A stretch of 64,000 bases of DNA from Botryosphaeria dothidea (GCA_011503125.2 WWBZ02000008.1:558001-622000); one strand, 5' to 3'; counted from the first letter of the stretch, positions 23,758-35,260 are shown. The notes: generated from the sequence alone by a model not told the origin. Numbers and translations are program-made.

Positions 23758-24179
23758 CTAGACATCGACCGGGTTGACGAAGCACCAGTCATCCACTTCA
23801 TCACAGCAGTCATCTCCATCGCTTGACGCGTCGCCACTGGTCTCGTCTTCGTCTTCAAGGGCGTCAGCAAGCCGTCAAAATGCAGCAGAGAGGGGTCGAT
23901 CGCACTGCCAAAATACCAGGGCTTCTCGTCCATCCAGGCATCCATGTCCAGTACCTCGAGCGGCGTGTCCAGCGCTGGAGCGTCTTCGTCGGCGAATACG
24001 TCATTGATGTCCCAGACGACGTCGGCGAGCTCGTCCAAAGCAGCTTCCAACTCGTACTCGCACTGCGAGGCCCTGAGGGCAGTAATGGCGGTGCGGGCGC
24101 AGGCGCGCAGCCGCAGGAGTGGGGCGGCGTAGTGAAGGTCCAGGATGATGAGGTGGTCGTCGTAAATGGGGGCGTCCAT
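23758..24179 (-). pseudogene. Small acidic hypothetical protein with probable one-base frameshift
   Basis: From ATG at 24179 (minus) the product begins MDAPIYDDHLIILDLHYAAP, a Leu/Ala-rich helix, then an acidic stretch (ELADVVWDINDVFADEDAP, MDAWMDEKPWYFGSAIDP). The frame continues as a basic, Pro-rich tail to 23625, which looks like a wrong frame. Shifting one base near 23865-23880 gives a natural acidic C-terminus (DALEDEDETSGDASSDGDD, then VDDWCFVNPVDV) ending at TAG 23758-23760. I read this as one gene of about 140 residues with an indel, or a sequencing error. No family recognised. A longer frame upstream to 24686 is probably 5' flank, since its composition is Pro/Ser-rich and biased differently. 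Function unknown. Confidence 0.4.
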
Positions 24180-24955
24180 GTTGGTCGGGCGGAGAGGCAA
24201 ACTGGTCGGTGGCGGGCAGAGTGGAACGAGGGAGGGCTGCTTTATCGTTGGGGTTCTCTCACCCCCGGTTGGATAGAACAGGGGACAGAGCAGGGGACGG
24301 CATGCGGGTAGCCGTGTTGCTGCGGGGCGGCGCGCGGGCTCTGGTGGCGCCTCGGCGCTGCCGGAGTGAAGCCATTTATATGCTTGGGCAGTGAGGCGAG
24401 AAAGAGGGGTGTTCCTGGACGCGACCTCATGGAGACGTGAGGATGATGGTGGAGAGATGGGACACGACGCGGGCGTTGGGTGGTGTGTCGCGGGCGTTGG
24501 CAGCGTCGGAACGAGCAGCGACTGTGCGACTGCAAGCCTCGCGTGCTTTCTTTTTCGGCCAGGGCCTGCATGCGCTGACTGGGTGCGGGACGAACCGCAC
24601 CAATGCCGCACCAATGACGACGCTGCTGGTCTGGCCCGCATTTTGCACGCGTTGCACAAGAGACTCGAAGCGCTTATCGGAGCCATCTCCTAGCAAATGG
24701 CTGCGATCGAGACTGCGTATTAATCTTCCGGCCGACGGTGGCGTGGTGGAGAGCCATGACAGTGCGTAACCAGCGTGCAGCAAACGTCCACTAAGATCCT
24801 CCTCCTCGTCCACCAAATCAGATATGTAGTCTGCACGCTGGCATGACAAAGCCCACAGCCTGCCGTCCTGTCCTTCAGCATATCCTTATTCCCTCACCCC
24901 GAATCACTCCATCGAATCGTCGCGCCCCTGTCCACAATGACATCGCTGGAAATAC
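24180..24955. other. Intergenic, GC-rich promoter region
   Basis: Between the acidic protein start (minus) and the frame leading to the Ulp1-like gene (plus). Overlapping frames exist on both strands; none has motifs. Confidence 0.4.
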
Positions 24956-27122
24956 ATGCCCCTGCGCAGCCTCCGGGTCGTGTCTCAGTCCGAGCCTTGC
25001 ATCCATGCTGATGGAAGGACCGTACTCGCGTTCTGCCTGTATGATAGGTGGATCGTGACGTTGTTTCCTGTGGATGCGGTCGGCAGAGGAACTTGCATAC
25101 GGTTGAGGATGAGCTGTGAAAATGCCGGTGACGCGCGCGAGTTTGGTTTCTGGGTAACGGAGAAAAACGGGATGGGCAGATGGAGACAGAGAGAGAAGAA
25201 CAGGCCGGGCAGGCGGGGACGAATGTGGAAGGCTCGCTCATACCAGACGTGGAAGGCTCGCTCGCGCCTCATCTCCATCCACACGAGCATCCGCACATCT
25301 ACTTATTCCTTCACCCACCTGCTCCTTCACCCACACACCCATCAGTTCATTCATCCCCTCGTGGCCAAACCGCTCTCTCCACATCACCTCCCAACGAAAG
25401 CTCCACGTTCGCGCGCAGCACCGGCGTCCCGGCGCCCCGAGACTGCCTCCCATCATGTTTCTAAAGAGGAGCGAAGCGACAAGAACCACAGTGGTGACGA
25501 GGATGAGGAAGACAACGAGGGGTACGAGGATAACGAGGTGAGCCCGTTCACAGGTCTGGTCGCGAAGCTCGCCGCGTCCAAATGGCGTCTGGATGCGGTC
25601 AAATTGAGGATGACCTTCCCCAAGTCCGCACTTCACTCGCGCGACTTCATGCGGCAATTGGTTTCCTGGGCCGAACACGGCGAACACACTTTCGACCTCA
25701 TGCTGCAAGCCATCGACGAGACCCGCGGCACTATGCACCAATCCTCCGACTCACGTCGTCGCGTCCCCAAAGAGGACCGATAGCGCCCTCAGTACTTCCG
25801 GCACACTCTCGAACGCCTTCATGCTCAAGGCAAGGAGCTACGAATCCCGCATCGAGTCCAAAAAGCCCAACAACCTCCGCCTTCTTCACTCCAAGATCAA
25901 CTACCCGTATTACCATCGGCCTGTTCGGGCCAGAAGCGTTCACACAGTATGACGCAGAAAAGCGACGCACATGGCCACGTGGATGACCCTCCGCGCAAAC
26001 GAGAGCACAAATATGACGGCGAACAAACTACGGACACCGTGTCTTTGGCCCCAGCCATCTCTGTCTCGCACAAGACTTCACCCACAACCATTTCCCCTCA
26101 AATAAGACTTCACCCGCGGCCATGGTTCTCTCAGATCAGACCTCATCAATGACTATTCACACTCTCCCGGGTCCGCTAAGGATGATTGCTCCACCACATG
26201 CTGAACCGGCATCCTCGGTCCAACCTGCTCCTCTATCATCTGTCCCAGCCACCCATACGGCCAATAGTACCGAGAGTTTACAACCAGTCCCCCGGCTCTC
26301 CCCTTCCGCGATCGAGAGATGTCTCGCCATCTTCGCTCCCAAAGACTGGTGCGTCATAACCGTCCCGCTCCGTAGCGGAGCACCTATTCGCCTCAAGGAT
26401 CACCAGCGTAAGGTGGTCCTACCAATCTGCCGCCATGGTAATTATTGGATCGTTGCTTTAAAAGTCTCAACTTCAACACCGCCGAAGCTCAAATTTTCGA
26501 CTCGTTGGCCGGAGACGATACCGTTCCCGCTGACGTGCTCGACCTACTTAAAGGTTTCACAGATAGGCTGTCCGATGCGAAGTGGACATTCCAGCGCGCG
26601 CCGTGCACACGTCAGACGAATGAACATCATTGCTCTGTACATGTCATGGTTACGGCCTTCTTCCGGATGAGCAATATCGACCCGCCGCATGCCATCGACG
26701 CTCAATTTTGGAAAGGATTCTTCAGGCACGCCTACGAAACGTATAGCGGCAGGGCCTGCTCGATTTCCCCGTTGCAGCCAGAGAACAACAAAGAACTGCC
26801 CATAGACACAAAGGGCATCAAATCCTGGACGGACGACAAACTAAGCGAGAAAAAGTTACTAAAGGCACGCATCCAGAGCTTCTTCACAGAAAGCGACCGG
26901 GCGAGCAAGAATACCATAGAGCACGAGACCATCGGCAAGCTGCTGCTGCAGCACAAGCGAGATGTTATCGACCAGAAGAAGGCCGCTGAGGACGGAATCA
27001 GGAACGTTCAATGCCTCGTCGCTCTACGTCAGCGATATATGAATTCGTACTTATCGGACGAGAAGAAGGCCGAGGACACTTTTGATCGAGACTGGATCGC
27101 CCAGCAGGCCGCCAGCCTATAA
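24956..27122 (+). pseudogene. Ulp1-like cysteine protease (C48 fold), frame-broken
   Basis: The frame opens at ATG 24956, but credible coding begins near 25440 with an acidic stretch (KNHSGDEDEEDNEGYEDNE) and a helical segment (VSPFTGLVAKLAASKWRLD). It meets TAG at 25781-25783 and continues in the same frame to 26152, with a linker containing DDPPRKREHKYDGEQ. It shifts frame near 26122-26150 into IERCLAIFAPKDWCVITVPL and GNYWIVALK, then shifts again near 26460 into LNFNTAEAQIFDSLAGDD, WTFQRAPCTRQTNEHHCS and a long helical C-terminus ending at TAA 27120-27122. IFDSL holds the Asp of the triad, and Gln and Cys in RQTNEHHC keep the six-residue spacing of Ulp1/SENP proteases. The catalytic His-Trp is replaced by Tyr-Trp. 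The family cleaves SUMO or similar; fungal genomes carry many divergent copies, some linked to transposons. Here it is probably inactive. The start is not resolved. Confidence 0.6.
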
Positions 27123-28469
27123 GGAGCTTGGCGGGCCTTGGTCTCTTTGAGGTGGTGTTGACGCATCGCTCTAGGGCGATCGCTGCCGTCTTCCAGTACG
27201 CTCAGGCCTCCGAGAAGGCCTGCGAGCAGCGACCGATGCTGCTTCGTACGCGTTCGAGTAAGGTGGGAAAGGCACTGAAGTTGGTGTTTGAGGAGGCACG
27301 AAGGAATGGCGAGGTCAATGGCATACTGAAGAGGCGTTTGGGTATTTAGACACCCTTGAGGGAATTGTGTGGCTTTTTCTTTCTAAAATTGAGAAGAATA
27401 TGCGGGAATTTGACTAACCCTGCAAGGTTCTTCCTAATCTGCAGCAGGCCTTGCGATGCCTACTACTATCGGTCCTGCGGAATACTACGAACACTAGTTC
27501 AATGTCGATAGCATGACTAGAAAACCGCTCAGTGATAACATCTTACGTGCTTAAAAGTTATCCATTTGGGCTTCTAAAATAAGTTTATAAGGAGGCTGCA
27601 GTTGGATTCATGTGCGTTTCCCGTCATGGTCGAGTTCTGTCAACCGGTTATGGCTTGGTTTGAACCGGTAATGACCCCACGATCATCACAGATAGACGCT
27701 GAAGGATAAATGATGACAACATCATTGATTCCACGACAAATGTTGACAACACGGAATAGGTGCAGCTCAGTGGGGACCGAGCCTAGGGCTACGGTTTTGA
27801 GCGGTCAGGCGTTTAAGCCATGGAAATTCTAGTGTCGTCCAAGCTGATTTTCTGCAGAAAGAATGCGCGTGAGTGTTGGGCAGTGACAATCGAAGTAGTG
27901 TAACGAAGAAAGGAAAGTCTAGCTAAATGTAAGATATTCGCCCGATAAAGAAGTCATTTATCATCCTCGCTCTTGTCTTCTCCTTGGCCTTAAGTCCACT
28001 TTTTACCCGCCTGACTCCTTACGTGCTTTTGCTTTACACGCTCTGCCAACAATCAATCTCGGCGTGATGACTTTCTCCACGGGACAAACTTCCAAGCACA
28101 AATGGTGTTGAGTTTTGGGGTAACTCATCCTGGTGCGCAGCATATCCTTCCGTGCATAGGGAGAGGCATCAAAAATGGAGGAATCTCTGGTCCTGTGAAT
28201 GAAGCTATCTACTGTAGAATATATACACGAGTTCTCGGAGAATCGGAAATGGAGGTGGGGCTGCTCATAAAAGCGAAATATTAAAGATTCCAAATAGGGC
28301 AATAATGAAAATATAATGTGTTAGTGTCAGACTTTCTTGCATTACTACCTCAGGCATCATAGTTATCTCGAATATTCTATCCTTTATATAATAATACTCT
28401 TTAATACCTAACCCCGCATCGGCACTCTCTCTCGGATCTTTAGTATCCTCAGTTATATAGTTATCACTC
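27123..28469. other. Intergenic with possible C-terminal relic
   Basis: A frame at 27128-27349 (73 residues, LFEVVLTHRSRAIAAVFQYA, helical and basic at the end) follows the protease stop by five bases in another frame and may be a detached C-terminus. The rest, 27350-28469, holds no recognisable gene. The last 100 bases contain TATA-like sequence leading into the LINE head. Confidence 0.4.
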
Positions 28470-28503
28470 ATGTATATAAGCAAGCCTACCGACCTCCCTC
28501 TCA
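28470..28503 (+). promoter_or_regulatory. TATA-containing module at the head of the LINE
   Basis: Matches the block at 13133-13166 in 32 of 34 bases. It lies 154 bases before the ORF1 ATG at 28624, so it may be the internal promoter or leader of the LINE, or cellular sequence next to it. Confidence 0.5.
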
Positions 28504-28623
28504 CCGACCTCCCTCTTCTCCCTCTTGAGAGCTATTCTATCAACACAACCATACGGCAGCTTAGGTCTCTGCCACCCACTCACTGCGCTCTTGCGCACCT
28601 GCGCATACCACTCACTACCCCCA

Positions 28624-30440
28624 ATGGCAACGGCGGACACCTCCCGGGCCGCCCTGCCTCGCAAACGCCCGGCGGAGGACCCTATGGAAACCCCACCAGC
28701 CGCACGCACTAGGGAGCCCATTATCGTCACCTCCTCCCTCTTAGGCACCGGTCTCTTCGAGCTAAACGTCCGTAAGGCTAAAAGAACTACTAACGCCGTC
28801 GTCGAACCCGTCCCCCTTAGGCACGCTCCTAAGAGGCAGCAATAGCGAGCCCCTAAAACCTTAGGCCTCCTTAAGGAAGTCGAAAAACTCCTCCGCCAGG
28901 AAGAGGAAGAAAAGCGGGCGATAAAGGACGTACTTGCGGCGACCTCCGCCGCCCTAGACTAATTACTACGCCCCTTTACTACTAGGGCGCATAGTAAGTA
29001 GGCGAAAGCGGCCCGAGTGGCCTTATCTAAGGCGCTTCTAGGGCTAGTAGCATCCTATAGGGGTAGCACGGCCGCCGAACGACTAATAAGCGGATAGGAG
29101 AAAGAGGTAGAGACTATACTAACCCTAGTTTATAGTACCCTCCCGGCTTAGTAGAAAAAGGGAACGGTAAGAAAGCCGGAATAGCTAGGACCGTAGCCCC
29201 GGCCCGTATAGCTACGAAGCTATACCGTAGTAGCGTAGGAGGTAGGAGAGTAAATTTAGGTTACGCGGAAGGGCTAAAATCGGAACTATATAAACTCTAA
29301 AATAACGGCATAGCCTAGAAACACGGCACTAAAGATAATATAGCCTATAAAGAATAACCGCGTCTTTCTTAGACTTCCGGCTAGATACCTATAGAGAGAA
29401 TACTTCCTAACGGAAATAAAGATAGCTCTAGTAGACTAGTTTAGCCTTAAATTATCTAATATTAAGTCGATATAGATAGTAAGAACTAGCTTCGCTATTC
29501 GAGCTAGTAATAACGAGAGTAGAATACGGCTTATAATACTATACTCTTTTCTTAAGAAGAAAGGAGCTAAAGTCGAAGCTACGGAGAAGTAGCACGAATA
29601 CGTAGTTAAGAACCTTCTTATTAATATTAATACTATCGGAGAGCTCCGCCCGATAATAGACTTCTTAGAAGAAGAGATTAAGACGACTATAGAATAAGAC
29701 CTAGTTACTTTTAAGTAGATACGATATAGTAGCCCGGACGCCCCGAGGCGTAACTAGGTTATATATCTAGTAAAACCGGTAAAGGAAAGCTTTAGACTCT
29801 TTAAGTCCGGACCTATAGAACCTATCCGGAAAAAGATATAGATTACGTAGTACTATAAGTACTACGGGTACTACGACTCTAGAGCCTACGATAGAGCTAT
29901 CTAGTACCCGCGCTACGGAGTCTAGAAATAGCACGAATAATACTATAACCCGCCTAAGTATACTAACTACGGAGGCCTATACGAGGCTTACTACCTCGGC
30001 TACTAGGCCTATTCTAGAAGAAAGAACGGAGTAGTTATTAGATCTATATAGCGTTAGCTAAAAGCTATTAGAAGGCTCGGGTAATAGAAGTATAAAGTAG
30101 TATATAAAAATATTCTTAGCGGAGAGAGCCTACTATAGGTAGCCCGGAAGAAGCGCCTCTTCGAGTAAGAACGTAAGAAATTAAACGAAAGAACGACGCC
30201 TAGTTCTTCCGAGGAATTAGAAGAAGAGGCTATAGATACTACTTCGACTCCGAGACCTCCTAGAACTAGTTCTAATAACCTACGCTAGTAAATACGGGAT
30301 ACCGAAAACCGCGGAAGTAGATAGAAAAGAATACGTCCGAGGAATAAGCTTCGCCTTATATAGGTAAATACTTATACGAGTAGATCTATATAGAACGTAG
30401 CCTTAAATCTTATCTAGAAGGCGTAAGTAGATATATTAAT
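28624..30440 (+). pseudogene. LINE ORF1 (Gag-like, zinc-knuckle) relic
   Basis: ATG 28624 begins MATADTSRAALPRKRPAEDP and stays open to TAG at 28843-28845, after which the same frame continues with many stops. Around 29840-30010 a run of Tyr codons in CxxC-like spacing (YKYYGYYDS, then YPRYG, then YTNYGG) is best explained as Cys codons (TGC/TGT) turned to TAC/TAT by RIP; this is the CCHC array of Tad/CRE-type ORF1 proteins, which bind the element RNA. The N-terminus is Arg/Pro-rich as in the family. No protein beyond the first 74 residues can be made. Confidence 0.65.
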
Positions 30441-31072
30441 AGTATAGGAGCCTTAGGCTTACCTAAGGAAAGGAAGAAGGCTAATAAAGAATTACCCGGG
30501 CTTTAATACTTTCGCTCTATAAGACGACTAGTCGACGCTTCTAAGGGTACTAACGTACGTTAGAAAGTCGCCGGGCCTATAGTCTTTCTAAATACGCCTC
30601 TTTAATACGCCTAATACCTACGTAGTAGAGGTAAATAGTATAATAATAGCTAATATCTATAAACCTTCTAGAACGAACGCTCTACTAGCGGAGCTAAAGA
30701 TATAAGAGCTACTTTAGAATATAGTAGTAGTAGACGATTTTAACGCGGTATACTAGACCTAGTAGCCGAGGTATAGCCGGTATAGAGGCCCTAGTACCCG
30801 GGTAGTAGAATAGGCCGAAAACTAGGAGCTTATTAATATAAATCTAGAGGGTCTAACGTATAAATAAGATAATACTATAGATCTAGTATTTATAAATATC
30901 TTAGAAACGGAGACTTAGGTACTAGAGAAACTTAGTACGGGATTAGATTATTATACGCTATAGACTAATATTTTCTTCTATATATAGGCCCGGGTAAGAA
31001 CTTAAAAGCTTATCGTATACGAGAACCGGCTTATAGATTTTCGGTAGGCCGTAAAGAAAAATATAGGTACGA

Positions 31073-31090
31073 TTACGACTAATATAGATA
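31073..31090. repeat. Target duplication, left copy, of nested LINE tail
   Basis: TTACGACTAATATAGATA, repeated exactly at 31698-31715. An 18-bp direct repeat fits target-primed reverse transcription. Confidence 0.85.
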
Positions 31091-31697
31091 GATAGATAAA
31101 TTTAATTTTAAGCTAATTTAGCTCCCCGAAGGGTCTATATAGCTATAGCTATCTATAAGAGTATATAAAAGAGAAAATCGTAGCTACTTTCTTAGAATAG
31201 TCTAAGTAAAAACCTTTCCTATCTATAATAGTAGTATTCGTAGATACTCTATTTAGTATAGTTTTTCTATATACTAGTAGCGGTATCTAAAGTAGAAAGA
31301 GTAGCTAAGAGAAAGAAACTATAGAGAGAGATAACTATAAATCTTAAAACTAAGCTATAAGAAGTTCCGGCTTATCTATTTATAAGCGCTAGTAAAGCGC
31401 TCTTAAAATTTATTTTTAGAAGCGTCTAGCTAGCCCTTCTTCTCCTTATTACCATTAGAGAGAACGCGAGTACGTATACTTTTATAGTAGGACGTATATA
31501 CTACTTATAGCCTACCCTAACTATCTATAGATTTTCCTTCTTATTACCGCTAGAGAGAACGCGGATACGTATACTTTTAACGTAGAACGTATATACTACG
31601 AGTAGGTAAGCGGTCTAAGATTTAAACTTAGAATCTATACTACTCTAAAAAGGCTAGGTTACCGTAGAAGTATATCCTACTAGTATACTATCCCGTC
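31091..31697 (-). mobile_element. 5'-truncated LINE tail nested in the Tad-like LINE
   Basis: On the minus strand the fragment ends with a TATC repeat tail (GATAGATA on the plus strand at 31091), preceded by an AAATTTA block and a GGGTCTATA-like word also found at the ends of the copies at 43130-43434 and 44246. It is flanked by an exact 18-bp duplication. About 60 bases are repeated inside it at 31442-31505 and 31537-31602. Confidence 0.82.
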
Positions 31698-31715
31698 TTA
31701 CGACTAATATAGATA
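31698..31715. repeat. Target duplication, right copy, of nested LINE tail
   Basis: Identical to 31073-31090. Confidence 0.85.
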
Positions 31716-34700
31716 TAAGAAAAGATCTAAAGCGGATAATACGCGCGCTAGTTAGACTACTATAGAAGGCTATAGACGTAGTAGATATAGTAGCCGCGAT
31801 AAAGAATAAGCCTACTACGTAGTAGAACGAGGACTATAAAATAGCGGTACGCCGTCTTAAAAAATTCTTTTCGAAGAAGCGGTAGAAGATAGAAGAAGTA
31901 CTACGTAACGTAGTTAAGAGAATAAAACGGCGGTATTAGAAGGACTAGATTATAAACGCGAAAGATAACTAGAATCTCTTCCGGATAACGGCCTAGTATA
32001 AAGCTACCGACCGCTTTAGATTTCTACTACTAGTTAACGAGGGTAGAATAATTATAAATTTAAGAGAAAAGATCGAACTTCTTTAAGAAAAAATCCTCTA
32101 CCGCTTTAATATAGACTAGAACGTTCCGGACCTATAGTATCTATTAGAGACGAAATTAAAGAAGATTTCGTAGAAAGAGAAAGTTACTTTAGCGGAAGCG
32201 GAAGTATACTATATTAAGACCGGTAATACTACGCCTAGAACGAATAGAATAACGGTTAAACTACTCTAGGCCGCCTAGCTAGAGATCGGGAAAATAGTAG
32301 TAATATTATACTAAGGCTATCTATAATAAGAATACTATTCTAAGGCCTTTCGGACCGTAGACGTTACTATTATCTATAAAATAGAAAGAAATTTCTCGAG
32401 TATTCGTATCTATCGACTAATCGCGCTACTCGTATATCTTAGTAAAAAACTAGAACGGCTTATAGTAAGAAGAATATCTTATCTAACGATAAAGCTAAAT
32501 CTACTTAGCCTATAATACTTTAAAACGCTACTACGATACTCCGTACTAAACCTCGCCGCCTATATCGTATATAATATTAAAAAAGCGCTACTAAAGTACT
32601 AAGAGGCCTTAATACTAATAATAGATATATAGAGCGCCTTCGACGTAGTACTATCTAACCGATTAATAAAGCGGCTACGGAAATAAGGCTAGCTAAAGCG
32701 GGTCGTAAAATAAACGTAAGAATTTATTACTAGACGTAAAGCTAGGATTCGTATAAAAAAGTTATTATAGACGAGAAGGAGCTATAGTACGGGGTCCCGT
32801 AGAGATCTCCGGCCTCGCTAATTCTCTATATATTCTATCTCTCGCCGCTACTAAAGCGGAGAAACGTACGAATAAGATTCGTATATACCGACGATATTGC
32901 CTTTTTACGCTCGGGGAAAAATATAAAAGAGATAACTAAGGCTCTTACGGCCGACCTAGAGGACGCGTTACGCTAGAAAGAGAAGAACGTAATCGTCTTC
33001 GCGCCGGATAAGTATAAGCTTATCTACTTCTTTAGAAGTAGATCTTTAAAACTATCGGAACTAATCTAAGTAAGAGAGGCGGTAATTTACTTTAAAGAAA
33101 AGCTAGTCCGATAGCTAGGGGTTTACTTTAACTAAAAGCTTAACTTTAAGTATTACGCTAAAGTATAGAGTTTTAAAGGTAGTAGAGTAGCGGCCTACCT
33201 CCGACGTCTAAATAAGATTATAAAGAAAATACTTTTAGCGGTAGCGATAAAGGCCGTATACGTATATATACTTCTAGTCGCTACGTACGGCGCGGAGGTC
33301 TAGTATAAAAAAATAATAAAGCTAATAATATATACTACTAGAACGGTAGTACTAAGATATTCGTTCTATATAGCGACTATAAATAGAGCGCTACGAATAG
33401 TAGCCTAGGCTATAATACCCGTATAGAGAACGACTTTAATCTTAGTACTCTACCGCGAAATAGAAATTCTATTAGTAAGCGTACTTCTATAGTAGATCTA
33501 GAGAAGAGTATCTTCTTATTTACGGATATTAAATAAGATATATCTACTTATTAAGTAGATAACGATTATAAGAGAACGCTAGGGTTTAGCTCTAAAGACT
33601 CTTAATTTAAAGCTAAAGATTATAAGGCTATAGAGAATAGCGTAGCTTAAAGAGAAATACGAAAAACCCTAGCTTCTATAGCCGAGCTATACTAATATTC
33701 TCTAAAGAATAACGTAGAGAAAAGAGAGGGGGGTAAAGAAATTTATAGAATTACTAAAATAAGACCTACCGGGGACGGTATATATCTATTCGGACGGCTC
33801 GAGTATAGAATCGAAGACCGTCTAGGCCTTTATTATTTATAAATATAGCGTACGAATCTATATCTAAAGCGGAAGCCTATATAAGACGGAGATATTTAAT
33901 ACGGAAATTCGAGAAGTAGTAGAAGAACTTATATAGGCGGCCGCTAATATAGAAGCCCTATAGGCTACGAAAGTTACGCTATATATAAATAATACGTCGG
34001 TTATATAGAGTATAGAGGAATATACCCCGGCTAGCTCGTAGAGCTAATTTATAAAACTAAAGAGTACGAGGCGAAAGCTTCTAGTTCTAGTAGAGATTAG
34101 ATAGTATTCTAGTTATATAGAAATTATAAAAAATAAGAAGGCCGATTAGCTAGTAAAGATAGCTATTAGTCTATAGAACGATAAATAGAGGCTAGTAACG
34201 ATATTCTAGATAAGACGAAGAAATAGAGAGAAGAGATCGCGAGTTTACGAGACTTAGTAGGAGAAGTACTAAATACTAGTCTACTAATATCTAGGTCTTA
34301 AGATAAGAAAGAAAAGAAACCCCGAGCTAGCGCTATTAAGGTAGATACTATACCGGCTACTAGCCGAAAAAACCGGCTATAAAAATTTCGCCGAGTATTA
34401 TAGACGCCTAGAGTATAAAAAGGCGGAATTTATTTATAAATATAGCGCTAAGAAGGCGTAGTAGTACTTTATCGACTATCGTCTAGTAACGGGCTAAAAG
34501 TATTTAAGAACTACGACGAGGGTAGAGAAGATTAGAAACCTCCTTAGACTAACGGAGTAGTTTCTCTTTTAAAATCTTCTTAAATTAACGGCGGTATTCC
34601 GGAGAAGGTACGAGAAACTATAAGTAGTAGGTTTTTATAATAAAAATTAGATAAAAAGTAGAGGATCTTATTTATCTAGCGAAAAGATAGCTACTCTATC

Positions 34701-34762
34701 TATTAATAAGCTCTATAGAAGATAAAACTAGCTATAAAGCTAGTATAGATAGACGTTAATAT

Positions 34763-34763
34763 A

Positions 34764-34800
<37 letters not shown>

Positions 34801-34801
34801 T
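34763..34801 (+). repeat. ACT trinucleotide microsatellite
   Basis: About 12 uninterrupted ACT units. It marks the junction between the LINE 3' end and the next LINE head. Confidence 0.88.
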
Positions 34802-35260
34802 AATCTTTCTTTTCTCTTACTTAGCTATAAGAAGTCTATCTTATCTCTTAAAAAATTAAGAGCTATTCTATTAATATAACTATATAGTAGCTTAGATCTC
34901 TATTATCTACTTACCGCGCTCTTACGTACCTACGTATACTACTTACTACTTTTAATAGTAACGGCGAATACCGCCTAGGCCGCTCTACCTCGTAAACGCC
35001 TAGCGAAGAACTCTATAAAAACTCTACTAGCCGCACGTACTAGAAAGCCTATTATCGTTATCTTCTTTCTTTTAGATACTAGTCTCTTTAAGCTAAACGT
35101 TCGTAAGACTAAAAGAACTACTAACGTCGTCGTCGAATCTATCTCTTTTAGATACGCTCTTAAGAGATAGTAATAGCGAGCCTCTAAAATCTTATAAAAT
35201 AACGGTATAGTTTAGAAATACGATACTAAAGATATTACGCTAGGCCTTAGAAGTAAAGAA
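34802..35260 (+). mobile_element. Second Tad-like LINE head, RIP-mutated and internally deleted
   Basis: A RIPped version of 28500-28865 (for example the GAGAGCTATTCTATCAACAC leader appears with C changed to T), then a jump to sequence matching about 29298-29340. About 430 bases of ORF1 are therefore missing between. No intact frame. Confidence 0.7.

Larger units (their letters stand above)
30441..34720 (+). pseudogene. LINE ORF2 (endonuclease, reverse transcriptase, RNase H) relic
   Basis: Stops occur every few codons, so only motifs are readable. An apurinic-like endonuclease is indicated by VVVDDFNAVYWT-like sequence near 30725-30760 and a distal YK.DNTIDLVF segment near 30860. Reverse transcriptase appears at 32540-32930, with FVYTDDIAFL carrying the Asp pair. 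RNase H appears at 33775-34150, beginning VYIYSDGSS and including a GNTEI-like second motif (FNTEIREVVEEL). The order EN-RT-RNH is that of the Tad clade. The frame is interrupted by the nested LINE at 31091-31697. Codon damage is all of the CpA-to-TpA kind. Confidence 0.7.
28470..34762 (+). mobile_element. Tad-like LINE, near full length, saturated with RIP after its first 400 bases
   Basis: Gag-like ORF1 with relics of zinc knuckles (about 29840-30010) is followed by ORF2 with endonuclease (DDFNA-type motif near 30735), reverse transcriptase (YTDDIAF near 32885) and RNase H (YSDGS near 33790). A LINE tail is nested at 31091-31697. The 5' 400 bases are almost unmutated, but by about 29300 CpA and TpG have nearly disappeared while CpG remains. 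The 3' end runs into an ACT microsatellite at 34763. Exact ends are uncertain. Confidence 0.8.

Noticed and set aside
23625..24686. A 353-codon minus-strand frame
   Set aside because: Its N-terminal half is Pro/Ser-rich low-complexity and its C-terminal tail is basic; only the middle (from 24179) looks coding, so the long frame is probably chance in GC-rich DNA.
31073..31715. CRISPR-like direct repeats
   Set aside because: The repeats are a single pair of target duplications and a short tandem duplication; a eukaryotic genome with no cas genes.
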